Assembly (NCBI GenBank): GCA_038030265.1
Contig: CM075943.1
Coordinates: 59,681,971 to 59,745,970, forward strand
Length of the DNA stretch: 64,000 nucleotides
DNA from: Corythucha ciliata
Taxonomy: Eukaryota > Arthropoda > Insecta > Hemiptera > Tingidae
Reading direction: 5' to 3'
The first letter of the stretch is position 1. Every line of letters begins with the position of its first letter. Positions 35,116-47,310 of this stretch are shown piece by piece. Made by a program: the position numbers and the translations under genes. The notes below the pieces were generated by a model. The model was not told where the DNA came from. It made no database searches and saw nothing but the letters and a program-made list of their open reading frames with translations.

Positions 35116-38100
35116 CACACAGTCAATGGCGGACTCTCAGTAAGGCCATTAGTCTAAGGAATAACATTGTTTCTAAATTTTTGCCGCGAACTCAGGTGTT
35201 TTTTCGCAATTTTAGCCGTGAAGTAGCACTTTTTCTCAATTTTAGCTGTGGATTACCGCTTTCTCTCAATTTCAGCCGTGAATTGGCCGTTTTACTGAAT
35301 TTTAGCCGTGGCAAGTAAGTGTTTTCCCAATTTTAGCTGCGAATGACCGTATTTTGTCACATTTATCCCCGAATGTGCACTACTTGCCAACTTCATCCGC
35401 GAGTTTGCGCTTTTTCTCAATTTTAGATGGGAATTGAGAGCTTTTTCTCAATTTTACTTTCACGTTCACAAAGTTTCTAGCAGAGACCGCAACTCGCAAG
35501 TTGGAATTTTCCCCCAATTTTAGCCGCGAATTAGCTGTTTCTCTCAATTCTAGCCACGAATTGACACTTTTTCTTAATTTTAGCTATGGAATACCACTTT
35601 CTCTCAATTTCAGTAGTGAATTGGTACTTTTTTTTTAACTTTAGCCGTGGCAAGTTAGTGTTTTCTCAATTTTAGCAGCGAATTATCATTTTAACTCAAT
35701 TTTAGCGCAAATGAGCGTATTTTCTCACATTTATCCCCGAATTTGCACTTCTTGCCAACCTTATCCGCGAATTTGCGTTTTTTGCAAATTTTAGATGGTT
35801 ATATGAGCGCTTTTTCTCAATTTTACTTTCATGTTCCTCTCATGTCCCGGTATGGCGATTTTTTCACAAAGTTTCTTGCGGAGACCGCAACTGGCAAGTT
35901 AGAGTTTTCCCAATTTTAGCCGCGAATTAGATGTTTTACTCAATTCTAGTCGTGAATTAGCGCTTTATCTGACTTTCAGCAGCGGATTAGCACTTTCACC
36001 CAATTGAAAACCTTCAATTTTTGCATTGTAGCCACGAATTGAAATTTTTTTCTGAATTTTAGCTGTGGATTACTGCTTTCTCTCAAATTCAGCCATGAAT
36101 TGACACTTTTTCTGAATTTTAGCCGTGGCAAGTTAGTGTTTTCTCAATTTTAGCAGCAAATTATCATTTTAACTCAATTTTAGCTGCAAATGAGCGTATT
36201 TTCTCACATTTATCCCCGGATTTGCACTTCTTGCCAACTTTATCCGCGAATGGGCGCTTTTCTCAATTTCAGCCGTAAATGGGCACTTTTTCTGAATTTA
36301 ATCGTTGGCACGTTTTAACTTATCCGCGAATTGGCGCTTTTTCTCAATTTCAGCCGTAAATGGGCACTTTTTCTGAACTTAATCCTTGGTAAGTTAGTGT
36401 TTTCTAAAATTTAGCAGCAAATTAGCATTTTAAGTCAATTCTAGCTGGAATGAGCGCATTTTCTCACATTTATCCCCGAATTTGCACTTCCTGCCAACTT
36501 TATCCGCGAATGGGCGCTATTCTCAATTTCAGCCGTAAATTGGGCACTTTTTCTGAATTTAATCCTTGGCAAGTTAGTGTTTTCTAAAATTTAGCAGCGA
36601 ATTAGCATTTTAACCCAATTTTAGCTGCGAATGAGTGTATTTTGTCACGTGAATTGGCACTTTTTTTGAATTTTAGCCGTGGCAAGTTAGTTTTTTCTCA
36701 ATTTTAGCAGCGAATTATTATTTTAACTCAATTTTACCTGCAAATTAGCGTATTTTCTCACATTTATCGCCGAATTTGCACTTCTTGCCAACTTTATCCG
36801 CGAATTGGCGCTTTGTCTCAATTTCAGCCGTAAATGGGCACTTTTTCTGAATTTAATCCTTGGCAAGTTAGTGTTTTCTAAAATTTAGCAGCGAATTAGC
36901 ATTTTAACTCAATTTTAGCTGCGAATGAGCGTATTTTCTCACGTGAATTGGCACTTTTTCTGAATTTTAGCCATGGCAAGTTAGTGTCTTCTCAATTTTA
37001 GCAGCGAATTAGCATTTTAACTCAATTTTAGCTGCAAATGAGCGTATTTTCTCACGTGAATTGGCACTTTTTCTGAATTTTAGCCGTGGCAAGTTAGTGT
37101 TTTCTCAATTTTAGCAGCGAATCATTTTAACTCAATTTTAGCTGCAAATGAGCGTATTTTCTCACATTTATCCCCGAATTTGCACTTCTTGCCAACTTTA
37201 TCCGCGAATTGGCGGGTTTTCTCAATTTCAGGCCGTAAATGGGCACTTTTTCTGAATTTAATCCTTGGCAAGTTAGTGTTTTCTAAAATTTAGCAGCGAA
37301 TTAGCATTTTAAGTCTATTTTAGCTGCGAATGAGCGCATTTTCTCACATTTATCCACGAATTCGCACTTCTTGCCAACTTTATCGGCGAATTGGCGCTTT
37401 TTCTCAATTTTACTTTCATGTTATCATGTCTCTGTATGGCGATTTATACACATAAAGTTCCTTGCAGAGACCGCAACTCGCAAGCTGGAGTTGTCCCAAT
37501 TTTAGCCGTGAATTAGCTGTTTATCTCATATCTAGCCGTGGATTAGTGCTTCTTCTGACTTTCAGCCGCGGATTACCACTTTCACGCAATTAAACTCCTT
37601 CAATTTTTGCGTTTTAGCCGCGAATTGACGCTTTTTCTGAATTTTAGCTATGGATTACTGCCTTCTCTCAATTTCAGCCGTGAATTGGCACTTTTTTTGA
37701 ATTTTAGCCGTGGCAAGTTAGTGTTTTCTCAATTTTAGCAGCGAATTATCATTTTAATTCAATTTTAGTTGCGAATGAGCGTATTTTCTCACATTTATCC
37801 CCGAATTGGCACTTCTTGCCCACTCTTCTCTCACTCTCTCTTCTGAATTTTAGCCGTGGATTGGCGACTTTTATCAATTTTATCCGCGAATTATGATTTT
37901 AACTCAATTTTAGCTGTGAATGAGCGTTTTTTTTTCTCAATTTAAGCAGTGAATAAGCGCGCTTATTGCTCAATTCTAGCCATAATATTGTCTCCCGAAA
38001 GTGTAATTTGTCGTTTTCATAATTTTTAGCCACGAATTAGAGATTGTCTTTCATTTTAGCCATGAATAAGCTCTTTTCCGAAACTTTTAACTTCAACGGT

Positions 38101-38190
38101 CTATTTTGCTGGTGAGATGGAACGAAAATGGTCGATAGGAGCCACCAAATTAACTCTCCTTTCCACGTTCCGATTCCGACGTCGTAAAAA
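35116..38190 (-). mobile_element. Family A element, copy 4, reversed, with higher-order array
   Basis: The left end is near CAGTCAATGGCGGACTC. The plus-oriented 30-bp array (35180-38090) is the longest and best-ordered in the window. At the right, a reversed head-like block has GGTCGATAGGAGCC (38135-38148), matching the GGCTCCTTTCGACG block of other copies. No ORF. Confidence 0.6.
35649..37712 (+). repeat. Higher-order repeat within family A (about 180 and 113 bp)
   Basis: The marker GG(C/T)AAGTTAGT falls at 35649, 36127, 36388, 36568, 36681, 36862, 36975, 37088, 37267 and 37712. Five of the six central steps lie within 1 bp of 180 or equal 113 (180, 113, 181, 113, 113, 179 in order). The short form lacks about 67 bp of the long one. 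This shows recent unequal exchange or replication slippage on multi-monomer blocks. Confidence 0.8.
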
Positions 38191-40430
38191 CTCTCATTTC
38201 TCAATCTGTGGGATTTTCAGGGCTGAATGTGTAAAAATTTGGTTTCTGAGTGTCCCAACGCCGCAAAGTTTTTCTTGATGAGACAACTCCTCTGTGTGGT
38301 CTCAGAACTTTTCACTTTTATCGTTCTATACCCTTGAAGCCCCTTCACTCTCGTTGTTTTCCTTGCTAAAAGCGTTCGGCCCGAGGACCAATGTACAAGC
38401 GATAGATAAGGTGTTGATGACAAAGGGGGAGGGGGAGGGGGTGTAAAATGCGCGTCCGCCAGGAAGAAAGAGAAGCAAAACGCTTCAATCACTGGACTGC
38501 AAATGACAACTCTGCTCCAGATTTAAACGCCAAACCAGGGAGGGTTCTTCTTCTTGCGTTTTCGATTCAAGGGTTAAGTTTTAGACGGTAAAAGTTAACA
38601 AGGAATTTTAACGAACAAATTTTGTTTATAGGCTGGATTCTAACGTTTCAATCCAACTATTGTTTCTTCAAATCGTCGCAATAAATCACACGTCAATAAA
38701 AACGCCTATTATATCGTTTAAAGCTGTATGTACGTGAACGCAGTTAGATAAAAAAAAACTCTCCAGCGAGCTCAATTTTTATTATTTATTCAGGAAAAAA
38801 AATGCTTTGTAGACAATTACATTTACACAGCAGAGAAGTACGTCAGTGAATTTTATTCATCGTGGAAATCACCCTTCCTCCCCTCCCTCCTTTATACAAA
38901 CGGCGCCAGTTCTTCGCGACAGCATGTGATCAAGGAATGACTTCAAGATGACGCACCGTCATCACCAGAGAGGACAAGCGTCTCTTAATACATATTGTAC
39001 AGTCAGTTCTAAACTGTGTCGATTTCTCCTTGGTGAATGGTGAGGGGGGAGTGGGGGACACAATTAGAAAAATTTCAAGAATATTGAAAGTCTACTTGCT
39101 TCTTACCCGTAGAATGCTCATGATTTTATCTCGCTTGCTCGTTCAAGCGACGTGATCGGATTAAAAATATAGCAGGACACTCCTGGGCGTGTGTTAGTGG
39201 TCGACCGGTGGAGAGGGGGGGGGGCACTCATTTCCCATTTTCATTTTACTTCCGCGAATGCCAAAATTAGTTGTTCAGAGGAAGAACCTGCTTTGCTTTT
39301 GTGATTGCGCTCAGGGGCGTGTATTATAGAGGCGTTTGTGAATGGACGCGAAACTCTGGAGTGAAGCTCAATAAGCGTGAAACACGAATTAACTAAAAAT
39401 GCTATCTCTATAACATCCGGTGATCTGAAATTAGCGGAAGCTTTGGAGGCTTTTTAAAAATAAAATAAAATTCGTACTACATCGTCACGCCTTCCGCACT
39501 CTTCAATATGGACAATATAAAGCCTTCCGACACGATTATTCTCACCACACGATGTTTAATACTTCCGAAATACTCGTAGGTGATTTGTCCGTGGTTATCG
39601 GATGGAAGAGCACGTGGGAGGGGGGGGGGTCTAATTTCGTTCTTTCTAGGATGTTTGTTTTTAATCTAGCGAGCAAGCCAAATGGCCTTAAAATTAGCGA
39701 AAATAACGTCACTGTTTGAAAGCATGGGCAGCTTTTGGAAAAAAAAAAAAATGCTTTTAAGCGTCTCAGTCGGGGTAATTTTAATATATTTTTCTATCTT
39801 TCACGCATGTATTTTTAGTTCTTGTCGTGTTCACAGTCAGTGGCGACGATTTCATTGTTCAATATGAACGCGATTTAGGCTTCAAAGATTTTTTTTTCTC
39901 AAGCGAGAAGCACGCTCGATGAAAAAAGGCGTTTATAGTGCAGATATAATAGAAAAAAACTCGTTTCGTTTCGTAGTCGCGTTTTAAAAATGTATTTTAA
40001 ACTTGAAACGTTGACAAAACATAGTTTTTCTATCGGAACACAATAGTTTAGCTCACTAGTTAACTTATTTTCATATATACAAAGCCGAAAAATGTCTCAC
40101 GTAACTCCGGCTAAGGAGAAATTGTTATTAGAAGCAGTTTAGCACATCTATTTCAATTTTTATTTGTCTTCACATGTTACGTAAAAAAGAAAAAACTCCT
40201 CAATGAAAGGTTTAAGTAAGTAAATCCTATTTGCATAGGTATTATACTATTCATTGATCCTCCTAACATGATTTTTGCGGTTGGATTACACCATTCCGCC
40301 CTCACCTCCCCCCCAACATAGTATTGAGCTCAGGGAAGCAGGTCAAGACACTCGTCGCAACGAGTGCTAAAATGATTAGCTTATCCCGGGGGAAAAAAGA
40401 ATATAAAATGATGATGACGATTTTCGGAGA
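38191..40430. other. Single-copy-looking DNA, no gene supported
   Basis: G10 runs at 39215-39224 and 39620-39629, an A13 run near 39738, and a CAGTCAGTGGCGACG element-end-like word at 39835. No exon or RNA gene recognised. Confidence 0.4.
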
Positions 40431-42374
40431 CATACGCGGATTCAGTATTTTCTCAAGAGAGGTGCTAGAGAAATGGTGGGATTCACTGCCTAAAAATAGT
40501 TAAAACTAGCTATTCGCACTATAAAAACGGCTGAAGTAACTAAACTCACGCCCAAAAATACAAAACTGTCGATTCGCATTTTGAAAATGGCTAAAACTGG
40601 ACTTGACGCGCCCTAAAAATTGGTGGCGACTGGTGAACTTCTGAAAATGCCTTAAAAAGATCATGATTACCGTCCGAAAGTAGCTCAATCGACCATTCGT
40701 AGTACTAAAATTGATCAGACTTGCCATTCTAGAGCCAAATATGACCAGAATGCGCGCTTTTGGCTTGAAGGACTAATCAAGCCCTGAAAACGGCCAAAAT
40801 GACTTCACGTGCCCTGGAAATGCCTAAAAAGATGATTCCATCCCTGAAAATGGCAAAATCGACAATTTGCGCACCAGGAATGGTCAAACTTCATGGACTT
40901 GGCTTGATGGATTTGGTATTTGAGCCCTGAAAATGGCAAAACTAACGATTCGTGTCTTTAAAATGGCTAAAATTACTATATTTGAATCCTAGAAATTGCC
41001 GAATTTACTTTACGAGCTCTAGAAATGGATTACCTGACGAATCGAGCTCTAAAGATGTCTGAACAAGTGACTCCTGCCCTGAAAATGGCAAAATAGACCA
41101 TTCGGAGCACCGAAAATGGCCAATCTGGCTGTTCCGCCCTGACATGGGACGTACTATTCGCTCCTATAACTGGAAAGACTGACATTATGCACCCTAAAAA
41201 TGGCAATTATAGCTATTCAAGCCTTGAAATCGTCAAAACTGACTCTATGTACTCTGAAAAGCTGTGACCAACAAATTAAAATGTCAATTTTGAAGTAAAA
41301 TATTCAGTTTTGAGGTAAAATGATATTTTTTGGGTGGAACCGCAAGTTTCAGGGTAAAATCGTCAGCTTAGAAAGTTTTTGGGATGAAATCGTGAGTTTT
41401 GGAATTAAAACAGTCCGTTTTGGGGTAAAATGACCAGTTTTGTATTAACGTCATTAGTTATGAAGCAACACGTCAGCTTTGGCGTGAAATCGTCTGCATT
41501 GGTATAAAATCGTCACATTTGCGATGAATTTGTTATTTTTTTGTGTGTGAAATCACCTGTTTTCAAGGCAGAATGGCCTAAAAATCACACGTTTTGAGGA
41601 AACCTTGAGTTAAAGTGTGACATTGTCAGTTTTGGAGTAAATTATCTAATTTTGAGGGAAAATTGTCGTTTCGGGTGTGAAATATTCATTTTTGAAATGG
41701 AACAGTAAAGTTTAGTTCTAGGATAAAATCGGCAGTTTTTAGTACTGAGTGGTCTGTTAATTGTAATTAAGATCATTCGTTTTTGATCCGTTTTGGGTTA
41801 AACCCGCCATTTTTAGGCGGAATTCACCAGTTTTGGAGGTAAAGACTTGGATTTTAAAAGTTGTGCAGTGACATTTTTAGTTTAGGCGTAAACACTTCGT
41901 CTTTGGCGTAGAAACGTCAGTTTTGAAGTAAAATATTAACTCATACTTGAGTGAAATATTCAGTTTTTTTTGTTAACAAATACGTCAGTTTTGAGTTAAA
42001 AGCCGTTATTGTTTGGTTAAAAAATGTTGAATTGTTACGTCTCTCAGACAAGACGTTGATGAAAAGTCGGTCACCCCGTATATTTGAATGCCAAGTATCG
42101 ATTTCCGGGGAAATCGAATTGTCTGTTAATAGAAAAAGTCTGAATAGAATGTCAGTTTTTGGGTAGAAAATCAGGAATAGAAGGCTAAAACAGATAATTT
42201 CCGAACGAAGATGTTAGTTTTTGTTGGATTACGACCCTTTTTTTGTGAAAACTCAGTTTCCGGGGAAGAATTTGACGATTTATTGCGCTACCAATTCTTC
42301 TGTTGGGGTCTCTAGTTTCCATAACGTCCGACATATTCTGCCCACCCCTTGGTCAAGGGCTGGCTACGCCCCTG
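40431..42374 (+). mobile_element. Composite element of family B and family C arrays
   Basis: The left end is near CATACGCGGATTCAG. A family B array in minus orientation (40490-41265, AAAATGGCAAAACTGACGATT style) is followed by a family C array in plus orientation (41270-42015, GGGGTAAAATCGTCAGTTTT style), so the arrays meet head to head. The conserved non-tandem right end (42020-42374) finishes with GGCTGGCTACGCCCCTG. The same B-then-C order, with both strands inverted, occurs at 13533-17095. No target duplication recognised. Confidence 0.6.
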
Positions 42375-42800
42375 CCTTACTTTTACTTTTAAAAAAAGTA
42401 AAATTATACAAGATCACTGTAGCACAGGTCTTGGAAAACGAAGTGAATAAAAATATATTACCTACACTAAAGGTTCAATACTAACGATAGGTCCAAGAAA
42501 AAAAGTCAACAGATGAACAGACGAGGGATAGACTTGGGGAGAATGCTACTGAGTTCATTGGGGCGATAGAGGAACTGGTAAAGTGTTATGTGGTAACCTG
42601 CGAGGATGGTTAGGTGACGGCTCCAATTTTAATTCAAGAGACTCTAGCGCAGTGAAGCAATAGAAGTGACCAATGAAAAGGCGATTGTAAGTGAAAAGGA
42701 ATGTCACCGTTAGAGGGTAGGAACGGTGATTTCAATGTGGTCGTCACCGGAGCCAACAGTGACAGAGTAGTCACAGTGACAAAATCACCGACAGTGAAAT
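42375..42800. other. Short single-copy-looking spacer
   Basis: No gene. Has a CAC(T/C)GTGAC-rich patch (42700-42790) just before the minisatellite, with words such as CAGTGAC and GTCACCG repeated. Confidence 0.35.
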
Positions 42801-44460
42801 CACACCTTACCTCTACTAAAAAGGCTCCAACCACAAAAAGCTTCTAATCCTAGATAGGCTCCAACCACAAAAAGGTTCAAACCACAAAAAGGTTCAAACC
42901 ACAAAAAGGTTCCAACCACAAAAAGGCCCCAACCCCAAAAATGCTCCAATCAACAGAAGGCTCCAACCACAAAAAGTCTCAAACCCCAAAAAGGTTCTAA
43001 CCCTAAAAAGGCTTCAACCACAAAAATGCTCAAATCACTAAAAGGCTCCAACCACAAAAAAGCTCCAACCCAAAAAAGGTTCCAACCACGAAAATGCTCC
43101 AACCCCAGCAAGGTTCTGACCACAATAGGGCTCCGTTCACAAAAAAGCTCCAACCACAAAAAAACTCCAACGACAAAAAGGCTCCAACCACAAAAAGGTT
43201 CAAACCACAAAAAGGCTCCAACCACAAAAAAGTTCTAACTCGAAAAAGGCTCCAACCACAAAAAGGCTCCAACCACAAAAAGGCTCCAACCACAAAAAGG
43301 CTCCAACCACAAATAAGTTCTAACTCGAAAAAGGCTCCAACCACACAAAGGCTCCAACCACAAAAAGGCTCCAACCACAAATAGGCTCCAACCACAAAAA
43401 AGCTTGAACCACAAAAAGGTTCCAACCACAAAAATGCTCAAACCCCAAACATTCTCCAGCCACAAAAAGGCTCCAACTACAAAAAGGCTCCAACCACAAA
43501 AAGGTTCCAACCACAAAAAGGCTCCAACCACAAAAAGGCTCCAACCACAAAAAGGCTCCAACCACAAAAAGGCTCCAACCACAAAAAGGCTCCAACCACA
43601 AAAAGGCTCCAACCACAAAAAGGTTCCAACCACAAAAAGGTTACAACCACAAAAAGGCTCCAACCACAAATAAGTTCTGACTCGAAAAAGGCTCCAATCA
43701 CAAAAAGGCTCTAACCACAAAAAGGCTCCAACCACAAATAGGCTCCAACCACAAAAAAGCTTGAACCACAAAAAGGTTCCAACCACAAAAATGCTCAAAC
43801 CCCAAAAATTCTCCAGCCACAAAAAGGCTCCAACTACAAAAAGGCTCCAACCACAAAAAGGCTCCAACCACAAAAAGGCTCCAACCACAAAAAGGCTCCA
43901 ACCACAAAAAGGTTCAAACCAGAAAAAGGTTCCAACCCCAAAAATGCTCCAATCACCAGAAGGCTCCAACCACAAAAATGCTCCAATCACCAGAAGGCTC
44001 CAACCACAAAAAAGTTCTAACTCGAAAAAGGCTCCAACCACAAAAAGGCTCCAAACAAAAAAAGGCTCCAACCACAAAAAGGCTCCAACCACAAAAAGGC
44101 TCCAACCACAAAAAGGCTCCAACCACAAAAAGGTTCAAACCACAAAAAGGTTCCAACCACAAAAAGGCTCAAACCCCAAAAATTCTCCAGCCACAAAAAG
44201 GCTCCAACCACAAAAAGGCTCCAACCACAAAAAGGCTCCAACCACAAAAAGGCTCCAACCACAAAAAAGTTCTAACTCGAAAAAGGCTCCAACCACAAAA
44301 AGGCTCTAACCACAAAAAGGCTCCAACCACAAAAAGGCTCCAACCACAAAAAGGCTCCAACCACAAAAAGGCTCAAACCACAAAAAGGCTCCAACTACAA
44401 AAATTCTCCAACCATGAAAAAACTCTAACCACAAAAAGGATCCAACCCCGAAAAGTCTCC
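42801..44460 (+). repeat. 17-bp minisatellite, roughly 100 copies
   Basis: The consensus GGCTCCAACCACAAAAA repeats with few changes, in contrast with the decayed arrays elsewhere. Variant units recur at multiples of 17 bp: AAGTTCTAACTCG variants at about 43231, 43316, 43673, 44013 and 44267. A block starting AGCTTGAACC is duplicated 357 bp apart (43401 and 43758; 21 units). The unit has no stop codon in any of six frames, so long frames here on both strands are artefacts. Confidence 0.95.
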
Positions 44461-44497
44461 AACTGACTAAAATCGTCATCGTCACGTCACCAACACT

Positions 44498-44513
44498 GGG
44501 GGGGGGGGGGGGG
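44498..44513 (+). repeat. G16 homopolymer
   Basis: Longest G/C run in the window, between the minisatellite and the membrane exon. Confidence 0.9.
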
Positions 44514-44659
44514 CTTCCGCGCTGTATAACGCCCGGAGAGACTAAAACCATCCTGTTTTTCGGTTAAATAATTTATTCAAAACAATTTTTAAACTACAAA
44601 TTTATTCTCGCTCCTCGTGTTCACCCCATTTCTCACGATTTTTTGCGTCATTGTTTCAG

Positions 44660-44753
44660 ATGCACCGAGCGAAGGCATGTACATGCTGTGCGGCGTGCTC
44701 ATCGCCATGTTTCTCGTTGCTGTGATAATCATCCTTCTTGCTGTGACGATCAG
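44660..44753 (+). CDS. Exon encoding a transmembrane segment, protein unknown
   Basis: A 94-nt exon between an acceptor (ATTGTTTCAG) and a donor (CAG|GTAAGC). Its open frame takes one base from upstream and leaves two: APSEGMYM and then the helix LCGVLIAMFLVAVIIILLAV, ending TI. The start is polar and the core is 20 or more uninterrupted non-polar residues, typical of a single-pass membrane anchor coded by its own exon. Codon use is GC-richer than the surroundings (GTGCTCATCGCC), as expected of selected sequence in an AT-rich intron. The next exon at 47168 continues in a compatible phase. I do not recognise the family; ectodomain exons should lie upstream, perhaps beyond the window. Confidence 0.72.
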
Positions 44754-47167
44754 GTAAGCACTTTTTCGCTATTTATTTTTTCATGTTTGCGCCTTTTTAT
44801 TTGCGACGAGAAAAGAATAATTTAGACAGGCTGTTTGACACTATTTACTGTAAATTATGGCGACTGAAAGATTTGAGTGCAGCCGCACTACTGTTATCAA
44901 CAGTAATGGGTTGTTTGTGGAGGAGAAGGAGGGGGGGGGGTCAAATTTCGTGATTATGAGGACGACCAAACAATTATTATGAAGAATGTTTCATCGATTC
45001 GAATGCAAAAAAAAAAATTTAAAACGGTGCCCCTAATCGATGTCAATGGTGCGTTTACACGTAGCGTAATGAGGGGGAGGGGGGCGTCCAGCGAGACATT
45101 CAATTGAGTGACTGGTTGCCTTTTGATGAGATTACAATAATCGCGTGTTTTTAACAACGTTATAAAATGTCTGACCTAATCTAAATACTTTTCTTTCGAA
45201 CGTGCTTACATAAGTTTAGCAATAAGACACGAGGGAGTTTCCCGTCCCTGGGGCGAAGTCTAGAAGATTCGAACCAAAAAATCTGTAGTCAACCCCTAAA
45301 GAAGTGTATTGAACTCGGCTATAGTCCAACTACATAAATAATATATCCGGCGCATATTTATAATAAAAAAAAATAACACCATCCACCTTAAAAGAAGACG
45401 GCGAATTAAAAATAAAAGAAATAAATAATAAATTATAGCTTGACAAATTGTTACTGCATGTATCTGTCTCTAACCACCAGTCATCGTGAAAAGGAAAGCA
45501 TGGGCGTCCATGAAATCTGGGACGGAGCCTGGAAAGCTTTAAGGAAATCACAGAAATCCGAGGAAAACTCGATTTGTTTTCTTCGTTTCCACTCAAGTGA
45601 GGTAATGAGGCGGAAAATTCTAGTAAAAATGCTCGAAGCGTGGTCACACGCTGTATTTTTCCATGAAACCATTCCTTTTCTTCGTTTATGAGAAATGCAT
45701 TCTCGTTTCCTTAACAAGCCATTGTTTTACTTGTGGGTGGGTCGGTGGTGATTGTGAAAGGTGCTTTTCCATAGACAATCAGTAGCGCAGATGATGAATC
45801 TGCTCGTGTATGGAATGCGGCGTAGTGTGGCGGCTGGCTTTATATTCATTAAGGTTTTTCGTCCGTATTGTAAAGTGATTAATGGAAATAGGTCGTAAAA
45901 AAATCGCTTTTCACGTTCCGTATGAATATTTCTAGACGACTTGAAAGACAAGTTGGCAGGATGGGTGGTCCGCCACATTTTTCTATTTCACTCACCGCGG
46001 AAAAATAGGTTGCCCGTAAACATGTCAGGTCGCAGGCTGGTGCGTCAGAAAACGTTAACCATTTCTCTTCTCTCCAAGTTGTATGTTTCCAATTTGGATT
46101 TTTCCGAAGATATTTCGAGCTTTTTCACCCAGGTGGATGGGTTGAGTGGGTAACTCTTCAGTTCTTTTGATTTTTCAACCCCCTCCCACCCACCACAGAT
46201 TAATTGGAGCCAATTATTTCGCGAGGCATCAATCTCTGCTCATGTTTTGGTTCGTGATCGCCACTTCCCCTTCTCTTGACTGCCAGCCAGCAGGTGATAG
46301 AAAGGAAAAACAGACGTCTGCATTACAGGCGCGTCGGATATAGGCTCGGCCTCATGAATTAACATCCGCGCGTTCTATAGTGTGCTCGAGAATGCGGTAA
46401 AACGGTTTTGTTAATTAGCGGTGATACTCGAGGGGAGAAAAAAAAAAAAACGTCTGAATTTTTGCGGCCACTAATGAATTTGGTGGATAATTAACGGAAT
46501 ATATTGTTACAGCACTGATACTGAGCTTTCCGCTGATAAAGAAAGTCAAACAATAACAAACCGAAATTTGTATGTGTTTCTTTTTAAGAGATAGCGAGGG
46601 GGGGGGGGCTATAAATTGTTTGGACCCCCCCCCCCATCACTATTGGGGTCAGTATTACCGTCCAAGGTGAAAAAAGTGTCGACAGCTCCACTTAACCACC
46701 ACCACACCTTAATTCGTCTCACATGCTGCAAAGGCTGACGTGTTTTGCAAGAAGATTGTGACCCCCCCCCCCCGCTATCCACCCTGGCTAAAAATTGTTT
46801 GTTTTGACTGTGGCTTGTCGTCAGAGCGTTGTTATATATTGATCGTTTACTTTGATTTAAGAGGGAAGGTTCCAAGTGTGACGACAGTGTTAGTTAGTGT
46901 CGTTTGTTTTGAAAATTCGTGGCGGCAGAAGGCGGTGGAGCGAAATAAGCGTGCCGGTAATGTCTGCGATAACGCGCCATTTCACGGGCTGGATAGTGTG
47001 AGGTTGAAACTGCGATTAAGAGTGGTGGACGGGAGGGAGAAGGGGGAGCTAAAATGTTGCAGAATATAGTGCACGAAAGAACCCACTCTTAATCTGTCAA
47101 ACTTGTTACCAAAAATATCGACATAAATGTCCCCTGCCTGTGTTTCTCACCCCCCTCCTCCTTACAG
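44754..47167 (+). other. Intron between the membrane exon and the next exon
   Basis: A 2.4-kb GT-AG intron with a strong pyrimidine tract (CTCACCCCCCTCCTCCTTACAG). It contains G/C runs (near 44930, G11 at 46598-46608, C11 at 46625-46635, C12 at 46762-46773). No family A-F array lies in it. Confidence 0.6.
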
Positions 47168-47310
47168 TGTGAACAGTACGGGAAACACACGAACGGGGAC
47201 CATCAATTCGCTGACAAAGCCGATCGGGTCGCGTGCAAAAGATCGCTACAGAAACTGCGACAAAAGAGCCAGCCGCACTCATTCTTCTGATGCAAATGTC
47301 TGGCCAAGTC
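47168..47310 (+). CDS. Exon encoding a cytoplasmic Ser/Thr/Arg-rich segment
   Basis: 143 nt between CTTACAG and GTGAGT. With two bases carried from the membrane exon, the frame reads S-VNSTGNTRTGTINSLTKP, then IGSRAKDRYRNCDKRASRTH, then SSDANVWPS, leaving one base. No stop; hydrophilic and basic, as expected just inside the membrane. The acceptor and donor are both strong and the phase fits the preceding exon. A second frame of this exon has a stop before the donor, which favours the chosen one. The protein continues in a later exon I cannot locate before 64000. Tyr and Ser/Thr-rich motifs could be modification sites; that is speculation. Confidence 0.62.

Noticed and set aside
35180..38090. 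CRISPR-like array
   Set aside because: Repeats are degenerate and head-to-tail without uniform spacers, in eukaryotic DNA and with transposon-type ends.
43026..44466. Long frames on both strands encoding 17-residue repeats (SNHKKAPTTKRLQPQKG-like and WLEPFCGWSLFVVGAF-like)
   Set aside because: They arise because the 17-bp minisatellite unit has no stop codon in any frame; frames exist in all six phases and there are no splice sites or conserved starts.
45255..45285. tRNA B-box-like GGTTCGAATC on the minus strand
   Set aside because: No A-box, acceptor stem or cloverleaf around it.
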